From positions 95,660-159,659 of the forward strand of contig NZ_KB895343.1 of the NCBI RefSeq assembly GCF_000374805.1: a stretch of 64,000 nt of DNA, read 5' to 3'. The stretch comes from Chitiniphilus shinanonensis DSM 23277 (lineage in GTDB: Bacteria; Pseudomonadota; Gammaproteobacteria; Burkholderiales; Chitinibacteraceae). Position numbers and translations under genes: made by a program. Position 1 is the first letter of the stretch. The number at the start of each line of letters is the position of its first letter. Positions 28,297-37,860 of this stretch are shown one piece after another. Under the pieces are notes generated by a model. That model saw only the letters and a list, made by a program, of their open reading frames with translations, had not been told where the DNA came from and ran no database searches.

Positions 28297-28446
28297 ATGT
28301 CCGCCGTGCAACGCCAAACAGCCGACCGCCAGCGTAAAGGCGTGGACGGTCACAACCGGCCTACGGACGGCGACAAGGCCGGGCAGCCCAGTGCGCTGGC
28401 CAGGCCGGTTCCGGGCAACGATCCGCAACAGGACGTCAAGGATTGA
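28297..28446 (+). CDS. Small hydrophilic protein, 49 residues
   Basis: ATG 28297 is preceded by AAAGGAGGT, close to a perfect ribosome site, and the frame ends just before a good terminator, so a short transcript encoding MSAVQRQTADRQRKGVDGHN ... is well supported. The product is rich in Gln, Asp, Arg and Pro with no hydrophobic core, so it is probably disordered. Function unknown; its position among stress-type genes (KGG protein, katE) suggests a stress role, which is a guess. Confidence 0.6.
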   Translation: MSAVQRQTADRQRKGVDGHNRPTDGDKAGQPSALARPVPGNDPQQDVKD

Positions 28447-28468
28447 GCGTCGCGTCCGTCGTCTTCCG

Positions 28469-28492
28469 GCCCCGCTGCGTGCGGGGCTTTTT
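28469..28492 (+). terminator. Terminator after the 49-residue gene
   Basis: GCCCCGC-TGCGT-GCGGGGC followed by TTTTT, 23 bases after the stop. The next 190 bases hold no gene; they include CTGTCAGGTCCGACAG, a near-palindrome. Confidence 0.85.
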
Positions 28493-28680
28493 GCTGCCTG
28501 CGCCGGGCGGGGGTGTGAAGGCCGGCGCTGTCAGGTCCGACAGTGCAGCCCTACGCCGATTGCTGCCATGCACTGATAACCGTGCCCCAGGGCCTGCGCC
28601 AAGATGGGTTCGTGGCGGCTGGCACCGCAAGTCGGTCGTTTCACGCCGATCCATCCATCTGATTCTCAAGGAGATTCGCC

Positions 28681-28872
28681 ATGAGTAACCAAAACAAGCA
28701 AGGCAGCAGCAACCGCGGTTTCGCCTCGATGGACGAGGACAAGCAACGCTCCATCGCCAGTCAGGGCGGCAAGGCGGCGCACGAAAAGGGCACGGCCCAC
28801 GAGTTCAGCTCCGAGGAAGCGCGCGAAGCCGGGCGCAAGGGTGGCCAGGCCAGCCATGGCGGCCGGCGCTGA
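28681..28872 (+). CDS. KGG-repeat stress-induced protein (YciG/Con-10 type)
   Basis: A 63-residue hydrophilic protein with the family pattern: RGFASMDEDKQRSIASQGGK, AAHEKGTAHEFSSEEAREAG, RKGGQASHGG. These small Gly/Lys-rich proteins accumulate in stationary phase or under osmotic and desiccation stress, and in enterics depend on RpoS. ATG 28681 has AAGGAG eight bases upstream. It has its own terminator at 28891 and precedes the large catalase gene. Confidence 0.88.
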   Translation: MSNQNKQGSSNRGFASMDEDKQRSIASQGGKAAHEKGTAHEFSSEEAREAGRKGGQASHGGRR

Positions 28873-28890
28873 TCGTCGCTGCTGAACCGC

Positions 28891-28915
28891 AAGGGCGCCC
28901 GAGGGCGCCCTTTTT
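28891..28915 (+). terminator. Terminator after the KGG-protein gene
   Basis: AGGGCGCCC-GA-GGGCGCCCT followed by TTTT: a compact, very stable hairpin 19 bases after the stop codon. Confidence 0.85.
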
Positions 28916-29055
28916 GCGGGCTCTCGCCGCCGGTGGCCGAGGCGCCGGGTTCGTCGTTCATCCGCTCCAGCGTTGCCGATCCACGCACTTTTTGCCGCAG
29001 CGGATGCAAGGGCCGCATCGCGGCGCACTGTCCTACAGCGAATCGGCGGGCGCCC

Positions 29056-29090
29056 GATAACCGCTGCCTTGCCGCGCATCTACGGTTATC
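29056..29090. promoter_or_regulatory. Inverted repeat upstream of katE
   Basis: GATAACCG at 29056-29063 and CGGTTATC at 29083-29090 are exact inverse copies 19 bases apart, 53 bases before the katE start. This could be an operator or mRNA hairpin. The rest of the 227-base gap shows no clear promoter. Confidence 0.3.
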
Positions 29091-29142
29091 CGGCTTTCCT
29101 CAATCCAGGGGCGCAGCCCCCATAACTTCGGAGAATTCAGCC

Positions 29143-31536
29143 ATGACCAAGCAAAGCGCGGATCAGATCGGAACCGGCTCAGCGCTCTCCTCCGTGGCAG
29201 GGCCGTCCACCGAGCTGTCCGGCCATCGGGCCCGGAACAGCACCACGCCGGCTGCGCTGTTGCAAAAAGTGGTGCAGTCGGCCGCCTTGGCGGCACAGAT
29301 GCCGTCCAACCCGGCCAAGGCCGGCGAATACGGCGAGCGGGCCCGCTGCCCGGCGACGGGCGCCACGGCTGAACCGGCGTCGCCGCTGGCCACGGCCAGC
29401 ACCGCGAGTGAAGCCAATGCTTCCGACAAGACCGGCAGCGGCGTGCCCGGCCTGGGCGAGAACCACGTCGGCGGCAACCTGGACCGGGTGCGCGCCGATG
29501 CCAGCGGGCAGGTGCTGACCACCAATCAGGGCGTGGCGATTGCCGACAACCAGAATTCGCTGAAGATCGGACTGCGCGGGCCGACCGCGCTGGAAGACTT
29601 CATCCTGCGCGAGAAAATCACCCACTTCGACCACGAGCGCATTCCCGAGCGGGTGGTGCACGCGCGCGGCTCGGCCGCGCACGGTTACTTCGAGAACTAC
29701 CAGCCGCTCAGCCAGTTCACCCGCGCCGCGCCGTTCGCCAAAGCCGGCAAGCGCACGCCGGTGTTCGTGCGCTTTTCCACCGTGGCGGGCGAGCGCGGCT
29801 CGCTCGATACCGCGCGCGACGTGCGCGGCTTCGCGGTCAAGTTCTACACCGAGGAAGGCAACTGGGATCTGGTCGGCAACAACATCCCGGTGTTCTTCAT
29901 CCAGGACGCGATGAAGTTCCCCGATCTGGTCCACGCGGTGAAACCCGAGCCGCATCACGGCATGCCGCAGGCCGCGTCGGCGCACGATACCTATTGGGAT
30001 TTCGTGTCGCTGATGCCCGAATCGACGCACATGCTGCTGTGGCAGATGTCGGACCGCGCCATTCCGCGCAGTTATCGCACCATGCAGGGCTTCGGCGTGC
30101 ACACCTTCCGCCTGATCAACGACCAGGGCGAATCGGTGTTCTGCAAATTCCACTGGACGCCGGTGGCGGGCACGCATTCGCTGGCGTGGGACGAGGCGGT
30201 GAAGATCGGCGGCGCCGATCCCGACTTCCATCGCCGCGACCTGTGGGAGGCGATCGAGGCGGGCGCCTATCCGGAATGGGAGCTCGGCCTGCAATTGTTC
30301 AGCGAGGAACAGGCGGAAAGCTTCGATTTCGACGTGCTCGACGCCACCAAGATCGTGCCGGAGGAACTGGTGCCGGTGGTGCCGGTGGGCAAGCTGGTGC
30401 TCGACCGCAATCCCGACAACTTCTTCGCCGAGACCGAGCAGGTGGCGTTCTGCACCGCGCACATCATCCCCGGCATCGACTTCAGCAACGATCCACTGCT
30501 GCAAGGGCGCATCCATTCCTACGTCGACACCCAGATCTCGCGCCTGGGCGGCCCCAACTTCCACGAGATCCCGATCAACGCGCCGCTCGCGCCGGTGCAC
30601 AACAACCAGCGCGACGGCATGCACCGGCAGACCATCGCGCGTGGCCGGGTCGCCTACGAACCCAATTCGCTGGGCGGCGGTTGTCCCTTCCAGGCTGGCG
30701 CGCGCGGCTTCACCAGCTTTGCGCAGCCCATCGCCGAGGACAAGGTGCGCGGCAAGCCGGAGAAGTTTGCCGACCATTACTCGCAGGCCACGCTGTTCTG
30801 GCGCAGCCAATCGCCCGCCGAGCAGCGTCACATCGTCAATGGCTTCTGCTTCGAGTTGACGCGGGTGCAGGTGCCGGCGATCCGCCAGCGGGTGGTGTCG
30901 CTGCTGGTCAACGTGGCCGACGAGCTGGCGCTGGCCGTGGCCGATGGGCTGGGCATCGCCGTGCCGCCGCCCGCGCCCAAGGCGAGCGAGCGGGATTTCC
31001 CGGTGCCGGCGCCGTCGCCCGCGTTGTCGCTGACGAGCTATCCGGGCGATGGTTCGATCAAGGCGAAGCGCGTGGCGATCCTGGTGGCCGACGGCGCGGA
31101 TGCCGCAGGGGTGGTGTCGCTGTACGGCGCGTTGCTGGCCGGCGGCGCGGTGCCGCGGCTGCTGGGGCTGCGGCTGGGCCCGGTGGCCGCCGAGGGGCGC
31201 GCGCTGGAGGTGGAGGCCACGGTCAGCGCCTTGCCGTCCGTGCTGTTCGACGCGGTGGCGGTGCCCGATGGCGCTGATGCGGCGCAGACCCTGGCCAATG
31301 CCGGCACAGTGCTGGAGTTCCTGCGCGACCAGTACCGGCACTGCAAGCCGATTCTGGTCGTCGGCGCTGCGGGTGCGTTGCTCGACAAGGCGGGCATTCC
31401 GCTCACCCTGCCGGATGGCGCGGCGGACCCGGCCCTGGTGCAGGTGGCCGCCATGGACCAAGGCGTCGCGGCCTTGATCGACGCGCTCGGCCGGCCCCGT
31501 GACCACGCGCGCGAGACCGATCCGCCACGGGTGTAA
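29143..31536 (+). CDS. katE: Large-subunit catalase (HPII/KatE type)
   Basis: A 797-residue clade 2 heme catalase that splits hydrogen peroxide. The first about 110 residues are Ala/Ser/Gly-rich and longer than in E. coli HPII (753 residues in total). Catalytic His173 ([13 protein letters not shown]) and Asn246 ([13 protein letters not shown]) have the same spacing as in HPII; the proximal heme Tyr lies in [15 protein letters not shown]. From about residue 640 comes the extra flavodoxin/glutamine-amidotransferase-like C-terminal domain ([20 protein letters not shown]) found only in large catalases. ATG 29143 has GGAG upstream. A strong terminator follows. Confidence 0.95.
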   Translation: MTKQSADQIGTGSALSSVAGPSTELSGHRARNSTTPAALLQKVVQSAALAAQMPSNPAKAGEYGERARCPATGATAEPASPLATASTASEANASDKTGSGVPGLGENHVGGNLDRVRADASGQVLTTNQGVAIADNQNSLKIGLRGPTALEDFILREKITHFDHERIPERVVHARGSAAHGYFENYQPLSQFTRAAPFAKAGKRTPVFVRFSTVAGERGSLDTARDVRGFAVKFYTEEGNWDLVGNNIPVFFIQDAMKFPDLVHAVKPEPHHGMPQAASAHDTYWDFVSLMPESTHMLLWQMSDRAIPRSYRTMQGFGVHTFRLINDQGESVFCKFHWTPVAGTHSLAWDEAVKIGGADPDFHRRDLWEAIEAGAYPEWELGLQLFSEEQAESFDFDVLDATKIVPEELVPVVPVGKLVLDRNPDNFFAETEQVAFCTAHIIPGIDFSNDPLLQGRIHSYVDTQISRLGGPNFHEIPINAPLAPVHNNQRDGMHRQTIARGRVAYEPNSLGGGCPFQAGARGFTSFAQPIAEDKVRGKPEKFADHYSQATLFWRSQSPAEQRHIVNGFCFELTRVQVPAIRQRVVSLLVNVADELALAVADGLGIAVPPPAPKASERDFPVPAPSPALSLTSYPGDGSIKAKRVAILVADGADAAGVVSLYGALLAGGAVPRLLGLRLGPVAAEGRALEVEATVSALPSVLFDAVAVPDGADAAQTLANAGTVLEFLRDQYRHCKPILVVGAAGALLDKAGIPLTLPDGAADPALVQVAAMDQGVAALIDALGRPRDHARETDPPRV

Positions 31537-31554
31537 GGCTTCGCGGCCTGCAAG

Positions 31555-31583
31555 AAGGCGGCGCCCCGGGGCGCCGCCTTTTT
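31555..31583. terminator. Terminator after katE
   Basis: A perfect AAGGCGGCGCCCC / GGGGCGCCGCCTT palindrome (31555-31580) followed by TTT. It starts 18 bases after the katE stop. Confidence 0.85.
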
Positions 31584-31601
31584 CGTATCGAAGCGGGTCT
31601 G

Positions 31602-31722
31602 GAACGGCTGACAAGGCCCAGCGTAGCGATCCCGGGGCGCGAAACGCAGGTATTGCAAGGCCTGCGGCAAGTTCAACCCGGCGCCCCGCGCGACGCGGCC
31701 AGGAGGGCCGTGTCAGCCGCCA
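31602..31722. repeat. Dispersed hairpin repeat, copy C (complete)
   Basis: Inverted ends: left GAACGGCTGACAAGGCCC and right (minus strand) GGCGGCTGACACGGCCC. Its reverse complement aligns over the full length with copy B (22458-22585), including CTTGCCGCAGGCCTTG and the GCTACGCTGGG block. Like copy B it lies immediately behind a minus-strand stop codon, that of the DUF421 gene at 31723-31725, but in the opposite orientation relative to that gene. It also separates katE from the convergent DUF421 gene. Confidence 0.65.
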
Positions 31723-32202
31723 TTACTCCTTGGGGATCACCGAGACATTGCCGTTGGGCTCCATGTAGGCGCGTTTCACCTTGGCGATGTCGTCGATGCC
31801 CTGTTCGCGCAATTTGCTGTGCAGATCGGCCAGGGTGATCATCTCGCGGCGCAGGCCCTCGCGGATCACGCGCCCATCCCGGATCAACAGCAGCGGCGGC
31901 GGCTCCAGGTAGCGCTGCAGGGCTGGGAAGCGGTAGCAGAACCAGTCGAGCAGCACGTTCCAGAACACCAGCGTGCCGACCAGCAGCAGCCCTTCGAGCA
32001 GCGATTCGATCTCGCCCGCCATCGGCTGCTGGATCGCCTCGGAGAGGATGACCACCAGCAGCACGTCCGAGATGTTCACCGATCCCGAATCACGCCGCAG
32101 GATCAGGCGGAAGATCAGGAACAGCATCCAGTAGATGAAGCTGCCGCGCAGCAGCGTTTCCCCGATCGGCTGGTGGAGGCCCCAGAGGATGTCCCAGTCC
32201 AT
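31723..32202 (-). CDS. DUF421 (YetF-like) membrane protein
   Basis: A 159-residue protein with GGGAG before ATG 32202. Three membrane helices in the first 95 residues (FIYWMLFLIFRLILRR, SDVLLVVILSEAI, LLLVGTLVFWNVLLDWFCYR) precede a small cytosolic domain with LLLIRDGRVIREGLRREMIT and ending VKRAYMEPNGNVSVIPKE, the DUF421 signature. Biological role unknown; in Bacillus YetF-type proteins are linked to spores, which does not apply here. Repeat copy C abuts its stop. Confidence 0.85.
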   Translation of the reverse strand: MDWDILWGLHQPIGETLLRGSFIYWMLFLIFRLILRRDSGSVNISDVLLVVILSEAIQQPMAGEIESLLEGLLLVGTLVFWNVLLDWFCYRFPALQRYLEPPPLLLIRDGRVIREGLRREMITLADLHSKLREQGIDDIAKVKRAYMEPNGNVSVIPKE

Positions 32203-32443
32203 GATGCGCTCCCAGAGATGACTGACGCTGAGCTTGGAGCAAGATGCGTGCCGCATCCGGATGGCCCTGCGCGGCAGTCTGGAACCAAGGCGGCGGGCGG
32301 GAGTCCACTGGCACGGCAAGGTCGCGCGTAGGCGGGTTCCGAGGCGCTTTCACGACAAACTCACCTTGTTCGGCGCCGGGCCTTGGGCACATTATTCATT
32401 CAACATCGTTTTCGACGCTTGATCCGCGCCCCGCCGCACCCAT

Positions 32444-33253
32444 GTGATCCAGGTGCCGGCCACCGGCCGAATCGCCGTCTACAGGTCGATCGAATTGAAG
32501 AACGTTCTCCGTGTCGCGTCGTACAACATCCATAAGGGGCTGTCGCTGTTCAACCGCCGTCTGGTGGTGCACGAAGTGCGACAGGCCTTGCAAGGCTTGC
32601 AACCCGACTTGGTGCTGTTGCAGGAAGTGCAGGGCGCCCACCAGCGCAAGGCGCAGCGCTTCAGCCACTGGCCGCTGGAGCCGCAGCACGAATACCTGGC
32701 CGGCGCCGAACTCACCGCGCTGTACGGCCGCAACGCCAACTACCGCTATGGTCACCACGGCAATGCGTTGTTGTCGCGCTTTCCGGTGCGTCGCTGGGAC
32801 AACCACGATCTGACCCTGCACAAGTTCGAGCAGCGCGGCCTGTTGCACGCGGTGCTGGAAGTGCCGGGCTGGACCCGTCCGCTGCATGCGCTGTCGGTCC
32901 ACCTCAATCTGCGCGCGCGCGATCGCCGCCAGCAGTTGAAGCTGCTGGCCGAATACGTCCACACCGAGGTGCCGATGCACGCGCCGGTGGTGCTCGGCGG
33001 CGACTTCAACGACTGGCGCTGCGAAGCCACGCCGTTCATGCTCCACGAACTGGGCCTGAGCGAGGCGTTCGAGATGCTGCATGGCGCGCCGGCGCGCAGC
33101 TTTCCGGCCAGACTGCCGGTGCTGACGCTGGATCGCATGTATGTGCGCGGCTTCGACATCGAAGTCGCCGACGTGCTCGGCGGCCACCCCTGGACCGGCC
33201 TGTCCGATCACGCACCGCTCTACGCGGAGCTGGCCCGTAGCATGCCCCACTGA
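32444..33253 (+). CDS. Endonuclease/exonuclease/phosphatase (EEP) family protein
   Basis: A 269-residue EEP-fold metal phosphoesterase. Motifs: RVASYNIHKG, LVLLQEVQG, the Asn/Asp pair in VVLGGDFNDWR and SDHAPLYAEL with the catalytic Asp-His. GTG 32444 is taken, but the conserved fold begins only about residue 20 (KNVLRVASYN), so a later TTG start is possible. Its stop overlaps the next start by one base; EEP plus cardiolipin synthase B is a conserved pair in proteobacteria, suggesting a role in phospholipid handling. Confidence 0.83.
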   Translation: MIQVPATGRIAVYRSIELKNVLRVASYNIHKGLSLFNRRLVVHEVRQALQGLQPDLVLLQEVQGAHQRKAQRFSHWPLEPQHEYLAGAELTALYGRNANYRYGHHGNALLSRFPVRRWDNHDLTLHKFEQRGLLHAVLEVPGWTRPLHALSVHLNLRARDRRQQLKLLAEYVHTEVPMHAPVVLGGDFNDWRCEATPFMLHELGLSEAFEMLHGAPARSFPARLPVLTLDRMYVRGFDIEVADVLGGHPWTGLSDHAPLYAELARSMPH

Positions 33254-34479
33254 TGCGCAAGGCGCGCGCCCTGACCCAGTTGCGCAACTGGCGGCCGCCC
33301 AAGGTCATCGCCATGCATTTCGCCGGCGGCCACCGGGTGCGCCTGCTGTACAACGGCACCGACTACTTTCCGCTGCTGCTGGCCGAGATCGACACCGCCC
33401 GGGTGGAGATCTTCCTCGAAACCTATCTGTTCGAAGCCGACGACATCGGCCAGCGCGTGGTCGATGCGCTGGTCGCCGCCGCGCAACGCGGCGTGCGGGT
33501 CAGGATCCAGGCCGATGGCTTCGGCGCGCGCCAGTTTCCGCCGGTCTGGCGCGAGCGACTGGAGGCGGCGGGCGCCTGGCTGCTGTTCTTCCGACCCGAC
33601 ATCCGCCCGCTTTCGTTCAACACCAGCCGGCTACGACGCCTGCACCGCAAGCTGGTGGTGATCGACGGCCGCGTCGGCTACGTGGGTGGCATCAATATCC
33701 TGAGCGACCTGGAGCCCGGTCTGCCCGGCCTGGCGCCGCGCTACGACTACGCCTTCCGGGTGGAAGGGCCGGTGGTGGCGCAGATGCACACCGCCGCCGA
33801 CCGACTGTGGCGCCATACCGCCTGGGTGCAGCTGAAGCACGAATGGACGGCCAAGAGCCGGGTGCCGGTGGATGCGACGCCGGTGGGCCACGTGGTGGCG
33901 GGCTTCGCCATCCGCGACAACCTGCGCCACCGGCATGGCATCGAGCAGGCCTATCTCCAGGCGATCCACCATGCCCGCCACGAGATCGTCATCGCCAACG
34001 CCTACTTCCTGCCGGGCTACCGCTTCCGTCATGCCTTGCGCGCCGCCGCCGCGCGCGGGGTGAGGGTGGTGCTGCTGATGCAGGGGCAGGTCGACCACTT
34101 CCTGCTGCACTGGGCCACGCGCGCCTACTACCGGCGCTTTCTGGTGGCCGGGATGCAGATCCACGAGTACTACGCCGGCTTCATGCACGCCAAGGCGGCG
34201 GTGATCGACGGTGAGTGGGCGACGGTCGGTTCGTCCAACCTCGATCCGTTCAGCCTGCTGCTGGCGCGCGAGGCCAACGTATTCGTGCGCGACGCCACCA
34301 TCGCCGGTGAATTGCGCGCCGACATCCTGCGCCAGATCGCCCACTCGGCGCGGCAGGTGGACGTGGCCGACGTGAAGCACGCCGGCATGACGCTGCGCGC
34401 GCTGGTCTGGAGTTGTTTCGGGCTGGTGCGGCTGATCATGGGCCTCACCGGCTACGGCGGACGCCGTTACCTGGAGTGA
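33253..34479 (+). CDS. clsB: Cardiolipin synthase B-like phospholipase D family protein
   Basis: A 408-residue PLD-superfamily enzyme; ClsB makes cardiolipin from phosphatidylglycerol. Two HKD motifs are present: LHRKLVVIDGRVGYVGGIN and MHAKAAVIDGEWATVGSSNLD. The N-terminal FLETYLFEADDIGQRVVDAL and RIQADGFGARQF match ClsB. The N-terminal membrane helices of ClsA are lacking, again as in ClsB. Translation is coupled to the EEP gene (TGATG). Its 3' end overlaps the convergent trmJ by 13 bases. Confidence 0.86.
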   Translation: MRKARALTQLRNWRPPKVIAMHFAGGHRVRLLYNGTDYFPLLLAEIDTARVEIFLETYLFEADDIGQRVVDALVAAAQRGVRVRIQADGFGARQFPPVWRERLEAAGAWLLFFRPDIRPLSFNTSRLRRLHRKLVVIDGRVGYVGGINILSDLEPGLPGLAPRYDYAFRVEGPVVAQMHTAADRLWRHTAWVQLKHEWTAKSRVPVDATPVGHVVAGFAIRDNLRHRHGIEQAYLQAIHHARHEIVIANAYFLPGYRFRHALRAAAARGVRVVLLMQGQVDHFLLHWATRAYYRRFLVAGMQIHEYYAGFMHAKAAVIDGEWATVGSSNLDPFSLLLAREANVFVRDATIAGELRADILRQIAHSARQVDVADVKHAGMTLRALVWSCFGLVRLIMGLTGYGGRRYLE

Positions 34480-35240
34480 TCGCGCTGCGAGCTGGGCTTC
34501 TGCTCGGCGTTGCGGTCGTATTCCAGCGTGGCGCGCAGGATGCCGCGCAGAATGTCCACTTCCTCCTGCTCCAGCCGGGTGCGCTGGAACAGCCTCCGCA
34601 GCCGCGGCATCAGCCGCTTGGGCGCGTAGGGCTTGAGGAAGCCGATGGTGAGCAGCGTGCTTTCCAGGTGTTCCAGGAACAACTCGACGTGCTCGTGGCT
34701 GGCGTACTTGGGGTGTTCCTCCAGGTGGCTCACGTCGTCGGACAGGCAGCTGAACAGCTCGTAGGTCAATACCTGCACCGCCTGCGACAGGTTGAGGCTG
34801 GAGTAGTCGGGATTGGTGGGAATCGTCACCAGCCGGTTGCACTGGCGTACTTCCTCGATGGTCAGGCCGCTCATCTCGGTGCCGAACACCAGTGCCACCT
34901 CACCACCGCCCCGGGCTTCCGCCAGCAGTTCCGGCGCCAGTTGGCGCGGTGTGCCGAGCGGTTGCACCAGCTCGCGCCGCCGTGCCGTCATCGCCACCTG
35001 CACCGTGGTGCCGGCCAATGCCTCCGCCAGCGATTCCACCACGATGGCGCTCTGGAGCACGTCGTCGGCGCTGGAAGCCAGCGAAGTCGCCACCGGCGAC
35101 GGGAATTCCTTGGGGTTCACCAGGTACAGCCGGGTGATGCCCATGGTCTTCATCGCGCGCGCGGTCGAGCCGATGTTGCCGGGGTGGGAGGTGTGGGAAA
35201 GCACCACGCGAAAGGCGGAAAGGCAGTCGGTCTTGCTCAT
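34467..35240 (-). CDS. trmJ: tRNA (Cm32/Um32) methyltransferase TrmJ
   Basis: A 257-residue SPOUT methyltransferase modifying the ribose of tRNA position 32. [20 protein letters not shown] is motif 1; [15 protein letters not shown] and [19 protein letters not shown] form the knotted SAM site. A C-terminal helical extension (about residues 165-257) fits TrmJ. ATG 35240. Divergent from suhB, the arrangement seen in several betaproteobacteria. Extreme 3' end runs into clsB. Confidence 0.92.
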   Translation of the reverse strand: MSKTDCLSAFRVVLSHTSHPGNIGSTARAMKTMGITRLYLVNPKEFPSPVATSLASSADDVLQSAIVVESLAEALAGTTVQVAMTARRRELVQPLGTPRQLAPELLAEARGGGEVALVFGTEMSGLTIEEVRQCNRLVTIPTNPDYSSLNLSQAVQVLTYELFSCLSDDVSHLEEHPKYASHEHVELFLEHLESTLLTIGFLKPYAPKRLMPRLRRLFQRTRLEQEEVDILRGILRATLEYDRNAEQKPSSQRDHSR

Positions 35241-35321
35241 GGGAAAACCTGTGAAATGCGAAGGACGGCGCCGCCCGGGCGCGATGTCGCGGCGGGCGGG
35301 CGCTGATGGTACACCGACGTG

Positions 35322-35350
35322 TTTTGGCGTGCGGCGAAACCCGGTAGAAT
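35322..35350 (+). promoter_or_regulatory. Putative promoter of suhB
   Basis: TTTTGG (35322-35327), a 17-base spacer and TAGAAT (35345-35350). It would start transcription near 35357, leaving a leader of about 140 bases before suhB that contains TTCTTTAG and no recognised riboswitch. Confidence 0.4.
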
Positions 35351-35499
35351 GCGGGAAATTTTCGTTCTTTAGAAGCCGGTCGGGCGTTTTGGCCCACGAC
35401 ACAATCCGCATCGATGCCCTGGTCCAGCCGGGGCGGCCCAGGCCCGGGGCTTGCCCGGTTGCCGCGTCCGACCGTTTCTTTGTCAACCAGGAATCCACC

Positions 35500-36282
35500 A
35501 TGCATCCGATGCTCAACACGGCCGTCCGCGCCGCCCGCCGTGCCGCTTCCGTCATCCAGCGCGCCTCCAACAACCTCGACCTGATCACGCCCGAAAAGAA
35601 GGGCCACAACGATTTCGTCTCCGAGGTGGACCGCGCCGCCGAAAACGCCATCATCGAGACCATCCTGGAGGCCTATCCGAAGCACGCCATCCACGCCGAG
35701 GAATCGGGCGTGCGCGGCGAATCGGAATACACCTGGATCATCGATCCGCTCGACGGCACCACCAACTTCCTGCACGGCTTCCCGCAATACGCGATCTCCA
35801 TCGCGCTGGAACAGCGCGGCGTGATCACCCAGGCAGTGGTCTACGACCCCAACCGCAACGACCTGTTCACCGCCACCCGCGGGGTCGGCGCCTTCCTCAA
35901 CGACCGTCGCATCCGCGTCTCCAAGGTGCGTGACCTGTCCGACGCGCTGGTCGGCACCGGCTTCCCCTATACCAAGTTCGACAACCTGGAAACCTACCTC
36001 GCCATCTTCCGCGACATGGCGCAGCAGGCGGCCGGCGTGCGCCGTCCCGGCGCCGCGGCACTCGACCTGGCTTATGTCGCCTGCGGCCGCTTCGACGGCT
36101 TCTTCGAATTCGACCTCAAGACCTGCGACATCGCCGCCGGCACCCTGCTGGTGCAGGAGGCGGGCGGCCTGGTGACCGACCTGGCCGGCGAGGAGCACTA
36201 CCTGCAATCGGGCGACGTGCTGTGCGGCACCCCGCGCGTGTTCGGGCAGATGCTGCATCTGATCAAGCAACACCTGAAATAA
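35500..36282 (+). CDS. suhB: Inositol-1-monophosphatase family protein (SuhB)
   Basis: A 260-residue Mg2+-dependent phosphatase. Metal ligands are in HAEESG and [14 protein letters not shown], and the third block [15 protein letters not shown] has Cys where WDIAAG is commoner. SuhB also acts as a transcription/ribosome assembly factor with NusA in E. coli. The N terminus [19 protein letters not shown] is typical for SuhB. Usual pairing with divergent trmJ is kept. Terminator at 36289. Confidence 0.93.
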   Translation: MHPMLNTAVRAARRAASVIQRASNNLDLITPEKKGHNDFVSEVDRAAENAIIETILEAYPKHAIHAEESGVRGESEYTWIIDPLDGTTNFLHGFPQYAISIALEQRGVITQAVVYDPNRNDLFTATRGVGAFLNDRRIRVSKVRDLSDALVGTGFPYTKFDNLETYLAIFRDMAQQAAGVRRPGAAALDLAYVACGRFDGFFEFDLKTCDIAAGTLLVQEAGGLVTDLAGEEHYLQSGDVLCGTPRVFGQMLHLIKQHLK

Positions 36283-36288
36283 GGAATA

Positions 36289-36314
36289 AAGCCGGCGACG
36301 ATGCCGGCTTTTTT
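36289..36314 (+). terminator. Terminator after suhB
   Basis: AAGCCGGC-GACGAT-GCCGGCTT with TTTT following. It ends eight bases before the next gene's start codon, so that gene probably uses read-through or its own weak promoter. Confidence 0.82.
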
Positions 36315-36320
36315 CATCCC

Positions 36321-36746
36321 ATGACTCCATCCGAACTCGAACAGCAATTCGGCGCGGCCTACCGCGCCACTCGCTACGTGGTGCCGTCGCTGGCGCTGAC
36401 GTTGCGGGTGGATGCGCCGCATCCCGACCTGGATGCCGAGCTGCAACGGCGCGGCGTGGCGGAGTGGGCGTTCGTCTCGGCGTGCAATCCTTATTCCGCG
36501 GCGCAATTGTGTGCGCACGAGAACCTGGCGCGGCACCAGAACCTGATCGACGCGGTGCGCGCGGCCGGTTGGGGGTGTTTCGAGGGGGCTGGTGAGCCGG
36601 TGGCGGGCGATTGGGCCGCGGAGCCGTCGCTGCTGATCCTGGGCATCGGGCGCGACGAGGCACTGGCGCTGGGGCGCTGTTTCGAACAGAACGCGGTGGT
36701 GTTGGGTCGGCTGGGTGGGGTTGCCGAGCTGGCGTGGTGCCGCTGA
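36321..36746 (+). CDS. DUF3293 domain protein
   Basis: A 141-residue soluble protein. FVSACNPYSAAQLCAHENLA ... RHQNL resembles the DUF3293 core (AxNPxS with a following NxxxxxxL), and ILGIGRDEALALGRCFEQNAV and VVLGRLGG complete the pattern. Function unknown. It starts six bases after the suhB terminator and ends nine bases before the convergent repressor gene. Confidence 0.75.
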   Translation: MTPSELEQQFGAAYRATRYVVPSLALTLRVDAPHPDLDAELQRRGVAEWAFVSACNPYSAAQLCAHENLARHQNLIDAVRAAGWGCFEGAGEPVAGDWAAEPSLLILGIGRDEALALGRCFEQNAVVLGRLGGVAELAWCR

Positions 36747-36755
36747 GGGCGAAGA

Positions 36756-37772
36756 TCAGCGGCGGTGGGCGTTGGTGCCGCGCCGGTGCAGCCGTGCCGG
36801 CACCAGGACATTTTCCGGCGTCTGGCCGGCCAGTTGGGCCTGGATCGCCGCCAGGCTGTGCTTCGCCATCTGCGCCGTATCCTGCGCCACCGCGTCGATG
36901 GGCAGTGGCAGGCAGTCGAGCAGCGGGTGATCGTCGAAGGTGACCAGGCGCGGCGCCTCGTCCAGGCGATCCTGGGCGATCAGTTCGGCCAGCACGCCTT
37001 CCAGCAGAGTGATCGATCCGGTGAACACCGCCTGCGGATCGCGGCCGTGCGCGGCGTGCCACGCGGCGGTCAACGCCTGGCCGGAGGCGCGGCGGTAATC
37101 GCGCTGGTGCACCCAGTCGGCGCCTTCGGTGCGGCCGGCGGCGGCGAGGGCGGCGCGGTAGCCGGCGAGGCGGTCGCGACTGGGCGACAGTTCGGACTGA
37201 CCGCCGAAATACACCACTTCCTCCACGCCGTGCGCCAGCAGCGAGCCGACCAGCTCGGTCACCGAGGCACTGGCGTCGGTGACCACCCACGGGATGTCGC
37301 AATCGGCCACGCGGCGGTCGGCGAACACCAGCGGCAGGCGCTTGGCGCAGCGCAGGTACAGCGACGGCTCGTTGGTGGCGGGCACCACGATCAACCCCTC
37401 CACCTGGCGCGCCAGCAACTGCACGATGCCGTCGGCCTCGCATTGGGCATCGTCGTCGCTGGTGACGATCAGCAACTGGTAGCCGGCGGCGCGGCTTTGC
37501 GTCTCCAACGCCTGTGCCAGGCTGGCGTGGGCGAAGTTGGTCAGTTCGGGAATCACCAGCCCCAGCGTGCCGCTCTTGCGGCTGCGCAGCGCGCGCGCCG
37601 ATTGCGACGGCGAGAAATGGTGGGCGGCGGCTACGGCCAGCACGCGTTCCACCGTACTGCGCGCGATGCGATAGCGCTCGGCGTGGCCGTTGAGCACCAT
37701 GCTGGCGGTGGTGCGCGACACGTTCGCAAGGCGGGCGATGTCGTCGATGGTCAGGCGTTCGAACTGGCTCAC
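36756..37772 (-). CDS. LacI-family repressor (Cra/FruR-like), likely ribose operon regulator
   Basis: A 338-residue LacI-family factor. GTG 37772 yields VSQFERLTIDDIARLANVSR, the helix-turn-helix with hinge region ending ALRSRKSGTLGLVIPEL. The ligand domain matches Cra/FruR rather than classical RbsR (VVYFGGQSELSPSRDRLAG, AVFTGSITLLEGVLAEL, LVTFDDHPLLDCLP). It is the last gene on the strand of rbsKDACB, 88 bases after rbsB behind a terminator-like hairpin. Its position suggests it controls the rbs genes through the palindromes at 42722-42774; effector (ribose or a sugar phosphate) is not determinable. Confidence 0.85.
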   Translation of the reverse strand: MSQFERLTIDDIARLANVSRTTASMVLNGHAERYRIARSTVERVLAVAAAHHFSPSQSARALRSRKSGTLGLVIPELTNFAHASLAQALETQSRAAGYQLLIVTSDDDAQCEADGIVQLLARQVEGLIVVPATNEPSLYLRCAKRLPLVFADRRVADCDIPWVVTDASASVTELVGSLLAHGVEEVVYFGGQSELSPSRDRLAGYRAALAAAGRTEGADWVHQRDYRRASGQALTAAWHAAHGRDPQAVFTGSITLLEGVLAELIAQDRLDEAPRLVTFDDHPLLDCLPLPIDAVAQDTAQMAKHSLAAIQAQLAGQTPENVLVPARLHRRGTNAHRR

Positions 37773-37811
37773 GGGATGGCCTCGCGGAAGAGGGCGCAAG
37801 TGTAGCGCAAT

Positions 37812-37840
37812 CGAAAGCAAAGACCGGCGCGCGGCCGGTC
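37812..37840 (-). terminator. Terminator-like hairpin between rbsB and the repressor gene
   Basis: On the minus strand GACCGGC-CGCGC-GCCGGTC is followed by TTTGCTTTC. The interrupted T-run suggests partial termination, reducing expression of the repressor relative to the transporter. Confidence 0.55.
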
Positions 37841-37860
37841 CTTGCTGGCGCTTGCCGGGC

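Noticed and set aside
34900..37443. 847-codon minus-strand frame
   Set aside because: Composite of shadows across trmJ, suhB, DUF3293 and the repressor gene; crosses a terminator and a divergent promoter.
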